This document shows positions 48,113 through 57,196 of a stretch of DNA of 64,000 bases, one piece after another. How positions within the stretch are numbered: position 1 is the first letter of the stretch; every line of letters begins with the position of its first letter. The notes below the pieces were generated by a model. The model did not search any database and was not told the DNA's origin. It saw only the letters and a list, made by a program, of their open reading frames with translations. Source of the DNA: Mycobacterium sp. ACS1612 (GTDB taxonomy: Bacteria > Actinomycetota > Actinomycetes > Mycobacteriales > Mycobacteriaceae); the NCBI RefSeq assembly GCF_001667505.1, contig NZ_LZHZ01000006.1, positions 40,163 to 104,162 on the forward strand, in the 5' to 3' direction. The position numbers and the translations under genes are program-made.

Positions 48113-50955
48113 CGCACGATGCTAGCGATCGGCCCTGTCAGCAGTTTCGGGTCGATGTTCGCGAGGGCGTAGGAAATCGCCTCGTTCATCGTCATCGCTG
48201 CCCCCTCGGCGCGTAGGTGGCGGAACCGATCCGCGCCGATGGCCTCCGTGGCGAGGTCGGCGGCTTCGCGCAACGCCGAGAAGATGAAGTGGGCGTTAGG
48301 TTCCGTCTGGCGCTGTTCTCGCCGCTGCTTGCCAGCCGATGCAGAGGCCATTCGCTGGAACGTCGCGTATGCCGCGCCCTGCAGCGTCGCCGCGACCTCG
48401 GGGCGTTGGGCGACGAGCGCTCGCGCGCACAATGCGAGGCATGGCGCGGTTTGCAGTAGAGCGGGACTCCAGCGCCACAGGGCCATGGCCCGCCCGCTCA
48501 ACGCGAGGGCGAGACGCCAATCGCGAAGTCGTCCGGCGACAAGGCACGCGGTGACGAATCCCGTCGACACCTCTTCTCCAGGCGTGCCGCCGGTCTCGAT
48601 GCTTTCGCGTAGCAGGGCCCTGGCCCGGTCGGCGTCATCATCGACGAGAGTAAGAGCTAAAGCGTTGAGCCCCAACATGATTGCCCCCGGCATCCCGGAA
48701 CGCTTCGCCAACGCCACCGACCTTTCGGCGCGTGTCGCCGCCTCGTCGTGGCCGACACCCCACAGCACCGCGCTGCTGACGCCGTACGCCAGGTAAACGG
48801 CGGCCAGGCCGGGATAGCCGTCGGCGCCGGCGAGTTCCGCTGCCCGGACGTAGAGCGCGAGTGCATCGGCATAGGCGCCGGCCGACAACCGGGCCATAGC
48901 CTGCACGGCGCACACGTCGGCCTCGATTCTCGGCCCGTGGTTGTCGGCGGGGCAGTCTCGGCCGCCCTCCAACGCCCGGCGGCACAGGTCTTCTACGTCG
49001 TCCCAGTCGCCGCCGGCGTGGGCGTCGTACGCTGCGGCCACGAGGACGCGCGGATACCCGGGTTGTTCGGCGGCGCCTGGCATCTTGAGCACGCGTGACG
49101 CCGGGATGAGGATCAGCTCACCGATGGGGCTGACGGTATTGGTCCGGTTGGGCAGATTCGTCACGAGCGGGACAGCGAGGGCGGTGTTTCCGGTGTCGAT
49201 GGCGTTGGCAAGTGCCGAACGGAGGTTGTCGCGTTCGAGTTTCATTTGTCTGGCGGAGACCAGTTGGTCGGGCCCGTAGAAGTGTTGTGCGACCCGGGCC
49301 GACAGGTCCGCATAGAACTGCGCGTGCCGCGCGATCAAGCGAGAGGTCTCGCCCCATTCGGACAGCCGCTCCTCGCCGTACTGACGGATGGTTTCCAGCA
49401 GCCGGAAACGTGTGCCTGCGAAGCTGTCCTCGGCAACGACGAGGGAACGAGCCACCAAACTGGTCACCACATCCATCACTTCGTCGCGCTGAACCGGATC
49501 ACCGGCGCAGACCTCTTCGACGGCCTCCAGGCTGCAGCCGCCGGTGAACACGGCCATGCGGGCAAGCAGGTGCTGTTCCGACGTACTCAACAGCTCGTAG
49601 GACCAGTCGATGGCCGCTCGTAGGGTGGCGTGCCGTTCGACCGCTCCGCGCCGCCCGCCGGCCAGCACATGGAACCGGTGGTCGAGACGCCGAAGAAGTT
49701 CCGCCGGGCTCAAGACCATGACCCGCGCGGCGGCCAACTCGATGGCCAGCGGGACACCGTCGAGGCGCTGGCAGATTTCTACCACAGCACGGTCGTTGGT
49801 CGAGCTGAGCATGAAATCGTGCTTGACGTTCCGGGCTCTTTCGACGAACAACCTGACAGCATCCGTGTGAACGAGCCGTCCGACATCTTCGCCCGGTTCA
49901 CCGGATTCGAGCGGAGGCAGCGCGATCATCTGTTCGCCTTCGACGGCCATACCCTCCCGGCTGGTCGCCAGCACCACTACGCCTGTGCAGAATCGTTCGA
50001 TTCGGCCGACCAGCCGCGCGACGGGCGAGAGTACGTGCTCACAATTGTCCAACACCAGCAGAAGCTGCTTCTGCGACAACGCTTCGATCAAGGAATCCTC
50101 GAGGCTTTGCGTACTGCGATTGGTCATATGCAGTACCGCTGCGACCGCTTCCACCACTGCTGCCGGGTCGCGTACCGTCGCCAACTCGACCAGCCAGGCA
50201 CCGTCGGGAAATTGCGGAAGTAGCTCGGCGGCAACCTGAATCGCCAGGCGCGTCTTGCCGACTCCACCCACTCCGGTGATCGTCACCAAGCGCGATGCCT
50301 TGAGCGCAAATATGACTCGAGAGGTTTCCGCTTGCCGACCGATGAATGAACTGATCTGGGCGGGCAAATTGCCCGGGAACGAATCCAGCGTGCGAAGCGG
50401 GGGAAACTCCTCTTGATGGTGCGCGGACGCGAGTTGGTAAACGCGCAGTGGACGGCCGAGATCGCGAAGTCGGTGCATACCCAGGTCGATCAGCGACGAA
50501 CCCTTCGGAAGGTCACCGAGCACGAGCGCCTCGGTGGTCGCGGAGATCAGAATCTGCCCACCGTGCGCCGCCGCCATCAGGCGGGCGCAGCGATTTATCG
50601 GAAGGCTGCTATAGCCGCTGTCATCGACGATGGCCGCTTCTGCCGTGTGCAGCCCGATGCGCGCCCTCAGCGGCTCGGCCGTACGCCAATCCTCCTCTGC
50701 CAGAGCCTGTTTGACTGCCACTGCCGCCGAAACCGCGTCGCTTGCCGTCGAGAAGGCAGCCGCCATGCCATCGCCCATCCGGGAGAACACGTGACCGCGA
50801 TACGCCGCGACAGTCTTCTCCAGGATTTCGTCGTGGCGCAGCATCGCGGCCCGCATCGCCTCGGGATCCTGCTCCCACATCCGGGTGGACCCCTCGAGGT
50901 CAGTGAGCAGAAAGGTCACCGTGCCCGACGGTAGCGGCACCGCATCACCCCCCAA
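48109..50955 (-). CDS. Class III nucleotide cyclase-like domain fused to an NB-ARC-type ATPase
   Basis: A protein of 948 residues. Residues 10-180 form a cyclase homology domain: [15 protein letters not shown] (metal Asp19), [12 protein letters not shown] (second metal Asp62) and INRCARL with transition-state Asn and Arg. The substrate-specifying Lys expected four residues before Asp62 is Ser58, so cyclase activity is doubtful. Residues 205-520 are an NB-ARC/AAA ATPase with a P-loop [22 protein letters not shown] (Walker B) and [17 protein letters not shown]. The last 400 residues are helical TPR-like repeats. Unlike related mycobacterial regulators it has no C-terminal LuxR HTH. It overlaps rraA by 4 bases. 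Confidence 0.88.
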   Translation of the reverse strand: MGGDAVPLPSGTVTFLLTDLEGSTRMWEQDPEAMRAAMLRHDEILEKTVAAYRGHVFSRMGDGMAAAFSTASDAVSAAVAVKQALAEEDWRTAEPLRARIGLHTAEAAIVDDSGYSSLPINRCARLMAAAHGGQILISATTEALVLGDLPKGSSLIDLGMHRLRDLGRPLRVYQLASAHHQEEFPPLRTLDSFPGNLPAQISSFIGRQAETSRVIFALKASRLVTITGVGGVGKTRLAIQVAAELLPQFPDGAWLVELATVRDPAAVVEAVAAVLHMTNRSTQSLEDSLIEALSQKQLLLVLDNCEHVLSPVARLVGRIERFCTGVVVLATSREGMAVEGEQMIALPPLESGEPGEDVGRLVHTDAVRLFVERARNVKHDFMLSSTNDRAVVEICQRLDGVPLAIELAAARVMVLSPAELLRRLDHRFHVLAGGRRGAVERHATLRAAIDWSYELLSTSEQHLLARMAVFTGGCSLEAVEEVCAGDPVQRDEVMDVVTSLVARSLVVAEDSFAGTRFRLLETIRQYGEERLSEWGETSRLIARHAQFYADLSARVAQHFYGPDQLVSARQMKLERDNLRSALANAIDTGNTALAVPLVTNLPNRTNTVSPIGELILIPASRVLKMPGAAEQPGYPRVLVAAAYDAHAGGDWDDVEDLCRRALEGGRDCPADNHGPRIEADVCAVQAMARLSAGAYADALALYVRAAELAGADGYPGLAAVYLAYGVSSAVLWGVGHDEAATRAERSVALAKRSGMPGAIMLGLNALALTLVDDDADRARALLRESIETGGTPGEEVSTGFVTACLVAGRLRDWRLALALSGRAMALWRWSPALLQTAPCLALCARALVAQRPEVAATLQGAAYATFQRMASASAGKQRREQRQTEPNAHFIFSALREAADLATEAIGADRFRHLRAEGAAMTMNEAISYALANIDPKLLTGPIASIVR

Positions 50956-50980
50956 CCCGATGAGCTCGGGTTACTGGAGG

Positions 50981-51733
50981 TCAAGCGTAACGGGCCACCA
51001 CGATGTCGTGGACGAACTGCGCCAACCCGGGCTCGACGTCGTCGTAATACCGGGTGAAGCGTTCATCGGCGAGATACATCTCGGCCAGGCAGCGGTGCAT
51101 CTCGTCATCGCAGTCGTAGTACCGCTGGATCGACGCCCGATGACGGGCGGCAAGATCGTTGGCTTGCGCCGACCCCGGTTGCACGCCTGCACGTTTGGCC
51201 TGCGCCAGATCGCCCAGCAGCGCGTCGACTTCGGCCTTGATCGCGATCCAGTCATCCTTGCTGAACTGCGAAACCCGTTGCTGCGACTGCTTCCAGGCGG
51301 CTGTCTCGCCCCAGCGTTCCTCCGCCTCGCGGGCGTACTCGTCGCCGAACGCCGTCGTGCCGAAGATCTCGATTTGCTCTTCGGCAGTCAACTGAATGCC
51401 TTGGCGGTGTGCGTTCATCAGTTCCTCCACTGCCTTGATCGTGTGCTGTAGCCGGTCGGCCTGTTCCAGCAGCAGCGCATGCTGCCGTCGCAGGTGCTCG
51501 ACCACGTCCGCATCCGGATCGTCGAGCAGAACGCGGATCTCGTCGAGCGGCATCCCGACGGACCGGTACACCAACACCATGTGTAGTCGCTCGACGTCGG
51601 CGTCGGTGTAGCCGCGGTAGCCCGCGGAGGTGCGCACGCTCGGCACCACCAGACCGATGTGGTCGTAGTGGTGCAGCGTGCGTACGGATATGCCCGTGAG
51701 GGCGGCTACCGCACCGACGGATCTGGCGTCCAT
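50981..51733 (-). CDS. MerR-family regulator with TipAS-type ligand domain
   Basis: A protein of 250 residues. The winged HTH is SVGAVAALTGISVRTLHHYDHIGL followed by RTSAGYRGYTDADVERL. A dimerisation coiled coil runs over residues 80-115. The C-terminal domain (residues 120-250) matches the TipAS/antibiotic-binding fold: EIFGTTAFGDEYAREAEERWGET and the closing YYDCDDEMHRCLAEMY. Relatives sense thiopeptides or other small molecules. It is 25 bases upstream of the cyclase/ATPase gene on the same strand; co-transcription is likely. Confidence 0.9.
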   Translation of the reverse strand: MDARSVGAVAALTGISVRTLHHYDHIGLVVPSVRTSAGYRGYTDADVERLHMVLVYRSVGMPLDEIRVLLDDPDADVVEHLRRQHALLLEQADRLQHTIKAVEELMNAHRQGIQLTAEEQIEIFGTTAFGDEYAREAEERWGETAAWKQSQQRVSQFSKDDWIAIKAEVDALLGDLAQAKRAGVQPGSAQANDLAARHRASIQRYYDCDDEMHRCLAEMYLADERFTRYYDDVEPGLAQFVHDIVVARYA

Positions 51734-51773
51734 GTCGCCACTATCGACCCTGACGTCGCGTGAGGGTCAAGTC

Positions 51774-52256
51774 TCAGTCGGCTGAATGCCTGCGCGCGAG
51801 GAGCACCACCAGGATCGCCAGCACCCCGGCGGCGATCGCGGCGGCAATAGGCAACCGCGTCGGTTCGGGTCCGATCAGCGGTGCTGGGGCAGGTCCGCTG
51901 ACAGGGTTACTTGCCGTCGAGACCGCGGACTTCGCCTGTGCTGCGGCCTCTTTGGCGGCCGACGCGAGATCGCCGTTGGTGTCGGCCAGTTTCGCGGGTG
52001 CCTTCTTGGCAGGGGCTTTCTTCGCCGCAGCCTTCTTGGCCGGCGCCTTCTTGGCAGGAGTCTTCTTCGCGGCCTTGGCGGGAGCCTTCTTCGCAGCTTT
52101 CTTCGCGGCCTTGGCCGGTGTCTTCTTGGCCGCCGGGGGCGCGGGCGGTTCTGGGGCGGGCGGGACCGGTTCCGGGCTGGGCGCCGACGACGCCGATTCC
52201 GCCGCCGGTGCTGCGGCGTCGGGCCTGTCGTCGCGGTGATCCTGCTGGTCTGCCAT
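51774..52256 (-). CDS. hns: Histone-like nucleoid protein Hns (Rv3852 counterpart)
   Basis: A protein of 160 residues: an acidic, proline-rich N-terminus, a central run of KKAPAKKA/KKTPAK units (residues 44-90), a short DGDLASAAKEAAAQAKSAV-like helix and a C-terminal membrane helix AAAIAAGVLAILVVLLARR. This is the architecture of M. tuberculosis Rv3852, a membrane-anchored DNA-binding protein. It probably links DNA to the membrane. It is downstream of the copper operon on the same strand. Confidence 0.88.
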   Translation of the reverse strand: MADQQDHRDDRPDAAAPAAESASSAPSPEPVPPAPEPPAPPAAKKTPAKAAKKAAKKAPAKAAKKTPAKKAPAKKAAAKKAPAKKAPAKLADTNGDLASAAKEAAAQAKSAVSTASNPVSGPAPAPLIGPEPTRLPIAAAIAAGVLAILVVLLARRHSAD

Positions 52257-52325
52257 CTGGCTGCTCCTTTGCGCCTGTCTCCTCTACCCGGCAGTGGCTC
52301 CCATCATGCCAGGGCAAGTATGGCG

Positions 52326-53186
52326 TTAACCGGTCACTGCCAGGGCGGCCGCCAGCATCAGCGCGACCGCCATCATCGCCACCTCGAACAACGCCCGCGA
52401 CCGCGACACCACCGCGGTGGCCCGGTGCGCACGCGCAGCGGGCAGCCACATCGTCCGGTTGCGGTAGGCCAACAGCACCAGAGCCACGGTCAGCACGATC
52501 TTCGCGGTCAGCAGCCTGCCGTACCCCGTCGTGACCAGCTGACTCGGCGAGCCGAGCGCGATCACCGCCCCGACCACGCCGCCTGCCAGCAGCGCCGCCA
52601 CACAACCCAGCGACAGCTGTGAGAACCGCGGCAGCGCCCTGGCCCACTGGCCGCGGTGCCTGACCGTCAGCACCAACGCGGCCAGCGTGCCGCACCAGAG
52701 CGCCGCCGCCAGCGTGTGCACGGCGACCGCCAAGCCGCCCACCGGACTCTCCGACAGATGGCCGGTCAGCGGACGCGCCGCCACCCCGGCCGCCGCCAAA
52801 CCAGCGACCGCAACGTTGATCGCCGGAGTCCGCCGCGCCACCGCAAGCAGCCCCACCAGACCCGCGGCGACCACGCTGAACAGCGCGGACCGCCCCGGCG
52901 CGGTGTGCAACGCGAAATCGAGCACCGTGTGCACACCCAGCCAGCGCAGCCCGACCGCCGCGGCCTGTGCGGTCTCCACGACGAGGCGCAGCAGGTCCGC
53001 GACAAACCAGACCGCGGCCACGATCGTCAACGGACCGGTGGCGCGCCGAATCAACTCGTCGCGGTAACGGGCCACGTCGAGCATCGGCACCACGGCAAGG
53101 CCGAACGCGACGACGGCCGACAAGTCGGCCGCCGCGCGCACCACCGCCGACAACAGCGGAGTCACCGCTGTCGCCGCACCGCCCAT
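52326..53186 (-). CDS. CopD-type copper-import membrane protein
   Basis: A protein of about 286 residues from ATG 53186, with eight hydrophobic helices. VHTLAAALWCGTLAALVLTVRH and the C-terminal SQLVTTGYGRLLTAKIVLTVAL are typical of the CopD family. The His in VHTLAAA may carry copper. A longer reading to 53234 is rejected because ATG 53186 begins the first hydrophobic stretch. Its start overlaps the copC stop by 25 bases, and the gene ends the copper operon. Confidence 0.85.
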   Translation of the reverse strand: MGGAATAVTPLLSAVVRAAADLSAVVAFGLAVVPMLDVARYRDELIRRATGPLTIVAAVWFVADLLRLVVETAQAAAVGLRWLGVHTVLDFALHTAPGRSALFSVVAAGLVGLLAVARRTPAINVAVAGLAAAGVAARPLTGHLSESPVGGLAVAVHTLAAALWCGTLAALVLTVRHRGQWARALPRFSQLSLGCVAALLAGGVVGAVIALGSPSQLVTTGYGRLLTAKIVLTVALVLLAYRNRTMWLPAARAHRATAVVSRSRALFEVAMMAVALMLAAALAVTG

Positions 53187-53668
53187 ATCGCAGCGCCCGC
53201 GACGATCAGTCCGGCGGCGACGAAGAACGGCCACACCGGAATGCCGTCGTCATGCGGTGCTGTCGCCGACGCCGACGGACCCGGCGTGCCGGTGCCCGAG
53301 ACAGTCAGCTTGAACGACCACGACCCGGACACCACATGGCCGTCGGCCGACGTCACCCGGTAGTTGACCGTATAGGTGCCCGACGGGCCGAGCGGCCGCA
53401 CCCCGACGCTGACGACCGCGCCGTCGACGCGCGGATCACCCGTCGACCAGAGATTGCCGTCGGGGCCGACGACCGTCATCGCGGCGAACTGTGTCTGCAA
53501 CGCCTCGTTGAACATCGCGCTGACCTGCTGCGGCGCCTGGGTCAGCTCGGTGTTCTCGACGGGGTCGGTCGCGACGCGCGTCGCATGAGCCGATGCGACA
53601 CCGGCGCCGGACACCGCCGCCATGGTCAGCCAGATGGCCACCAGCAGCGTCGCGATGAGGCGGTTCAT
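53162..53668 (-). CDS. copC: CopC-type periplasmic copper-binding protein
   Basis: A protein of 168 residues: Sec signal peptide (MNRLIATLLVAIWLTMAAVS... ending ASAHA), a beta-sandwich CopC domain with an N-terminal His in AHATRVATDPVENTEL, the DGHVVSGSWSFKL motif and a C-terminal membrane anchor WPFFVAAGLIVAGAAIWAV. It binds copper in the envelope and works with CopD. The start is chosen from the signal peptide and the 4-base overlap with the DUF1775 gene. Confidence 0.88.
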   Translation of the reverse strand: MNRLIATLLVAIWLTMAAVSGAGVASAHATRVATDPVENTELTQAPQQVSAMFNEALQTQFAAMTVVGPDGNLWSTGDPRVDGAVVSVGVRPLGPSGTYTVNYRVTSADGHVVSGSWSFKLTVSGTGTPGPSASATAPHDDGIPVWPFFVAAGLIVAGAAIWAVRRQR

Positions 53669-54279
53669 GCTCGACGTCGTATCAGGAAGGCTGATGCGAC
53701 CGCAACGGCGGCGACTGCCAGCGCGCCACCCGCCAGCCAGCGCGACGTGTCGTCGACCGCGGGCTTCGAGGCCGACGCGCCTGGCAGCGCGATCTCGGGC
53801 GCCGGGTGTTCGGGCTCCTCCCCGCCTGGCGGGGTGGGCTGATCCCACTTCACCACCGTGCCGTCCGAATACGTCTGCGTGGCGGGCAGGCTGATGGACG
53901 GCGTGTCCGGCAGCTTCACCGAGATCCGGAACAGCGCGAACTGGTCCGGTGGAATCCCTGCTCCCGGCGACGCGGTCCAGGTGATGGAGCGGACCGTTCC
54001 AGCGGCCGCGTCGCGGTCCAGCTTGGCGGTCCAGCCCGGCATGACTTCGGTGCTCGCCGAGGCAACATCGGGCAGCGCAACGGTCAATTGTGTTGTCAAA
54101 GCGCCCTTTTCGGATTCGTTGGGCACCCTCAAGGTGACCACCGAATAGGAGCCGGGTGCCGGATTGTCGGCGTCGGCGTGGACGTGGGCCGACGCCGGAG
54201 CGGCGCCGGCCAGCAGGCCGACGGGAATCACCGCAGCGGTGATGAGGGCGCGCGAGGACGCCCGGGTACTGATTCGCAT
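53665..54279 (-). CDS. YcnI-like DUF1775 copper-binding protein
   Basis: A protein of 204 residues. A signal peptide ends ASAHVHA, leaving a His at the new N-terminus as in YcnI, which binds copper through a single-His brace. The DUF1775 beta-sandwich follows (VTLRVPNESEKGALTTQLTV, GWTAKLDRD) and the chain ends in a membrane helix. It is the second gene of the four-gene copper operon. Confidence 0.87.
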   Translation of the reverse strand: MRISTRASSRALITAAVIPVGLLAGAAPASAHVHADADNPAPGSYSVVTLRVPNESEKGALTTQLTVALPDVASASTEVMPGWTAKLDRDAAAGTVRSITWTASPGAGIPPDQFALFRISVKLPDTPSISLPATQTYSDGTVVKWDQPTPPGGEEPEHPAPEIALPGASASKPAVDDTSRWLAGGALAVAAVAVASAFLIRRRA

Positions 54280-54315
54280 TCGATTGTGGCTTTCGTGTGT
54301 CGAAGGGGTGTCGGG

Positions 54316-54843
54316 TCAGCGGCTGTGGCTGACCGGCGGACCCCGGTGCGACATCGAAGCGGCGAGCAGAAGCACCCAACGGGGCGGCTGGTCGGCATCG
54401 TCGACGGCCACCACGGGCGCGACGGTGACGGGCCCGGCGACGCTGCGCACCGCGGCACGCGCGGCGTGAGACAGCGCGCGGCACAGTCGATCACTGGCGG
54501 CGATCAGCAGCGCGCCAGTTGCGACGGCGACCGCGTGAGCCGCCAGCATCACGGCGGCAGGCGGAGCCGTCGCGGCCGCGTGGCTGTGCCCGACGGCGCC
54601 CAGGACGATGTGTCCGCAGAGTTGGCCCGCGGCGAGCAGACCCAACAGCACCCTGACATCGGCGGCGCGGGCCATGGTGGCGCCCAGCGCGCCGACCGTC
54701 GCGGCCAGCACCGCGAGCAGGCCGACGACCGCGCCTGTCGGGGCCGCGCCGCTGCCCACCGCATGCGCGGCGACGGCCAGCGCAGCGGTCAGCAATCCCG
54801 CGGCCGTACCACGAAGGCGCGCAGCGGGATTGGTGGTCGACAC
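54316..54843 (-). CDS. Membrane protein leading the copper operon
   Basis: A 175-residue protein with four hydrophobic segments and His residues between them (HSHAAATAPP, HAVAVATG), ending in a short cytosolic or periplasmic tail MSHRGPPVSHSR. I do not recognise a family. It precedes the DUF1775 gene by 36 bases, so a metal-related role is inferred from context. Only 5 bases separate its start from the stop of the DUF6474-type gene upstream. Confidence 0.7.
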   Translation of the reverse strand: MSTTNPAARLRGTAAGLLTAALAVAAHAVGSGAAPTGAVVGLLAVLAATVGALGATMARAADVRVLLGLLAAGQLCGHIVLGAVGHSHAAATAPPAAVMLAAHAVAVATGALLIAASDRLCRALSHAARAAVRSVAGPVTVAPVVAVDDADQPPRWVLLLAASMSHRGPPVSHSR

Positions 54844-54848
54844 GTCGG

Positions 54849-55502
54849 TCAGACGAGGCCTAGTCGGGCCATCAGGTCGGCGTCGATGCCGTCGAGTTGT
54901 TTGGAGATCGCGTCGTGGGCAGCGCGACGGCGCGACACCGGCATGTTCTCCGCGGCCGTGACGGCTGCCGACAGGTCACGCAGCCGGTCGGTGATGGCGG
55001 TGACGAACTGCTTGGTCTCGGCGTCCTTCGGCTTCTTCTCGGCGACCAGTCGCAGGGATTGTTCGGCGCCTGCGATCCGCGCCGACAACTCAGCGCCGTG
55101 CCCCGAGAACTGACCCAACTGGGCGAGCGGGACGCCGAGCCGAGCGGCCTTGCGCTCGTCGAGATAGCCGCGCGCGGCGATGGAGGCCCGGTAAAACAGC
55201 GGCACCACGATCGGGGCGAGCAGCCGGGTGACCGTGAGCATCCGCCGAATTCGGCTGGGGGAGAACAACTTACCCTCGCGAGCCGCCTTGAGTTGGGCCT
55301 CGGCCACCTTCAGCGCGGCCTTGTCGCTGTCTCGCTGGGCCCGCAGTTGCGCCTTCAGTGCCCTGGTCTCGGCCGCATGCTGCGACTTGATGCGGCGCGC
55401 TTCGTTCTTGGCGGCCAGCCTGGCCTCGAGCTTGGCTTTGGCCTTGATGGCGCGGGCCTCGGCGCGACGGGTGGCTCGGGTTTTGCGCTTGAACAGGCTC
55501 AT
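54849..55502 (-). CDS. DUF6474-type protein, basic coiled coil (Rv3850 counterpart)
   Basis: A protein of 217 residues. The first 75 are a basic, Ala/Lys/Arg-rich coiled coil (MSLFKRKTRATRRAEARAIK onward), then a short hydrophobic stretch RLLAPIVVPLFYRASI, a helical region and a closing ADLMARLGLV. It matches Rv3850 in length (218) and opening as recalled; function unknown. It lies directly upstream of the copper operon. Confidence 0.8.
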   Translation of the reverse strand: MSLFKRKTRATRRAEARAIKAKAKLEARLAAKNEARRIKSQHAAETRALKAQLRAQRDSDKAALKVAEAQLKAAREGKLFSPSRIRRMLTVTRLLAPIVVPLFYRASIAARGYLDERKAARLGVPLAQLGQFSGHGAELSARIAGAEQSLRLVAEKKPKDAETKQFVTAITDRLRDLSAAVTAAENMPVSRRRAAHDAISKQLDGIDADLMARLGLV

Positions 55503-55689
55503 CCCGGCGGCCTCCCAGTGATCTCGTCCGTAATTGGAGATCCAACACTATCGTCCGGACCATCGGGCGTTTCGGTGTGTCCGGCCCGCGGGTAGCTGGA
55601 AATCCACGGCGAACCGTTTGCCATGGCTGTGCAAGAATCAACGGATCTCGTGAATAGGCGCTGTTGACGCCGCGAAGGGTGGTGACGAC

Positions 55690-56646
55690 GTGGGTTCGCG
55701 TGTGCACGGCGCCGCGTCGGCCTGCATAGTGACCGTCGGCCTCTTCTTCTGCGGGTTGGGCGGGGCGCTGGCTCTCGCCGATCCGTCGGCCCCACCGCCG
55801 CCCCCTGGTTCGCCTGCGGACGACCCAGGTAAGGAAGCCCCGGGTGAGCACGACGGCGATGAGCCGAAAGAGCACCCCACTGCCGACCAGACGCCGGGCA
55901 CCGCATCCGCGACCGAGAAGCCCGGCACCGGCGCCAACCCGGGCACCGGCAACTGCGGCAACAAGAAGCGCAAAGGCAATGCCCACGGCTGCAAGCCCAG
56001 TGGGTCATCAGAGCCGCCTTCGACGCCAAGTGAATCGCCGTCGGTCGTGACCGATACGGGGACCCCGACCGACACCACGCCTGTGCCGACCACCACGACA
56101 GGTACGCCGACCACGACGACTTCGTCGGTTGGGCTGCCAGCACCAGGCGGTGGTGGTGGCGGCGCCGTTCCGCAGGCGCCCGGAGGCAACGGGGCATTGC
56201 CGCCGGAGATGCAACTGCCGCCTGCCGCGTCGGAACCGCCGGTGATCAACAGCGTCCCCGACGTCGGTGCCGCACCCGTCGAGCTGCCGATCCCACCAGT
56301 CACCCTGCCGGTCATCGTCGCGCCCGCCGTCGGCCTCGGCGCGGGCGGCGCGCCCGCAGCTCCGGCATTGCCGGCAGCGCCGCGCGCCGTATCGGCAGAA
56401 CCGCCCGCAGGTCGGGAACCGCTGCCAGCCAACGCTGGTAGCAACGCCGCAGTGCCACCTGCGACATACCGGATCGGCTACGCGGATTATTTGCGGAACG
56501 CCGGATTGTCCCAGGTCGCGGCCTTGGCAGTGCCCGGCGTAGCGGGCATGCTATTACTCACCGGCGCCGGGGGATTGGTTGGCTATCGCCAGGCGAAGGC
56601 GGGCCGGGCGGTGCACACAAGTGCCACCGCGCGGTTTGTGAACTGA
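55690..56646 (+). CDS. Secreted Pro/Gly/Thr-rich protein with C-terminal membrane anchor
   Basis: A protein of 318 residues: a signal peptide ending LALADPSA, a long low-complexity region rich in Pro, Thr, Gly and acidic residues, and a C-terminal membrane helix VAGMLLLTGAGGLVGYRQAK with a short basic tail. It looks like a wall-associated stalk or adhesin-like protein. No family is recognised. GTG 55690 begins the signal peptide. The 187-base gap upstream is shared with the divergent DUF6474-type gene and holds no clear motif. Confidence 0.7.
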   Translation: MGSRVHGAASACIVTVGLFFCGLGGALALADPSAPPPPPGSPADDPGKEAPGEHDGDEPKEHPTADQTPGTASATEKPGTGANPGTGNCGNKKRKGNAHGCKPSGSSEPPSTPSESPSVVTDTGTPTDTTPVPTTTTGTPTTTTSSVGLPAPGGGGGGAVPQAPGGNGALPPEMQLPPAASEPPVINSVPDVGAAPVELPIPPVTLPVIVAPAVGLGAGGAPAAPALPAAPRAVSAEPPAGREPLPANAGSNAAVPPATYRIGYADYLRNAGLSQVAALAVPGVAGMLLLTGAGGLVGYRQAKAGRAVHTSATARFVN

Positions 56647-56651
56647 TGGAA

Positions 56652-56676
56652 CTGTCCGTCCAAACCGGGCGGACAG
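56652..56676. promoter_or_regulatory. Inverted repeat upstream of the ImmA/IrrE gene
   Basis: CTGTCCG (56652-56658) and CGGACAG (56670-56676) form perfect 7-base arms with an 11-base spacer, followed by a CATAGT -10-like element (56679-56684). It is a good position for a repressor of the ImmA/IrrE gene at 56705. Confidence 0.45.
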
Positions 56677-56704
56677 CGCATAGTGGACGTCGAAAGGGGG
56701 TTGT

Positions 56705-57196
56705 ATGCCTGCCAGTCGCCGCGTCACCCGCGCCGTCAGCGCGGTGCTCGACCTTGCCCCACGACGCGGGGAAGTCTCTTTGCCCCGCCTCGTCGATGCC
56801 GTGAGCGAGGATCGTAACCGGCCGATAGAACTCAAAATGGCCGACCTGCCACCAGGAGTGTGCGGGCAGTGGCGCCAATACGCCGACCGCGACGTCTTCC
56901 TGATCCAGAAGGGCTTACCCGCGTGGGACCGCACCCTGGCTCACGAACTCGGCCATCTGGTGCTGGGTCACGAGGGCATCCCCGTGGTCCAGGCGGCCAG
57001 GGAGAACACCGAGATGGCCAGCTCCGACCTGATCGGTTACATGCTGAACCAGCGGACCGGGTGCATGGGTCCCGCCGGTGAGGACGCCGAGCAGGAAGCC
57101 GAGGACTTCGCGGCCCTGCTCATCTACCGGCTTGGTCGTCTACCGTCGGATCGCTCGTCGATTGTTCAGGTCCGACTCGGAGAGGCGTTTGGTTGA
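56705..57196 (+). CDS. ImmA/IrrE-family metallopeptidase
   Basis: A protein of 163 residues with the zincin motif HELGHLVLGHEG near residue 80 and a downstream acidic EDAEQEAEDFAALL that supplies the third ligand. The N-terminal 60 residues are a small helical domain. Such peptidases cleave XRE-type repressors (ImmA/ImmR, IrrE/DdrO). It is coupled by TTGA to the MAB_1171c-type gene. The XRE-type regulator espR lies 1.2 kb away on the other strand. Confidence 0.85.
   Translation: MPASRRVTRAVSAVLDLAPRRGEVSLPRLVDAVSEDRNRPIELKMADLPPGVCGQWRQYADRDVFLIQKGLPAWDRTLAHELGHLVLGHEGIPVVQAARENTEMASSDLIGYMLNQRTGCMGPAGEDAEQEAEDFAALLIYRLGRLPSDRSSIVQVRLGEAFG

Noticed and set aside
48109..50955. LuxR-type transcription factor
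   Set aside because: Domain order resembles those regulators but no HTH is present at the C-terminus.
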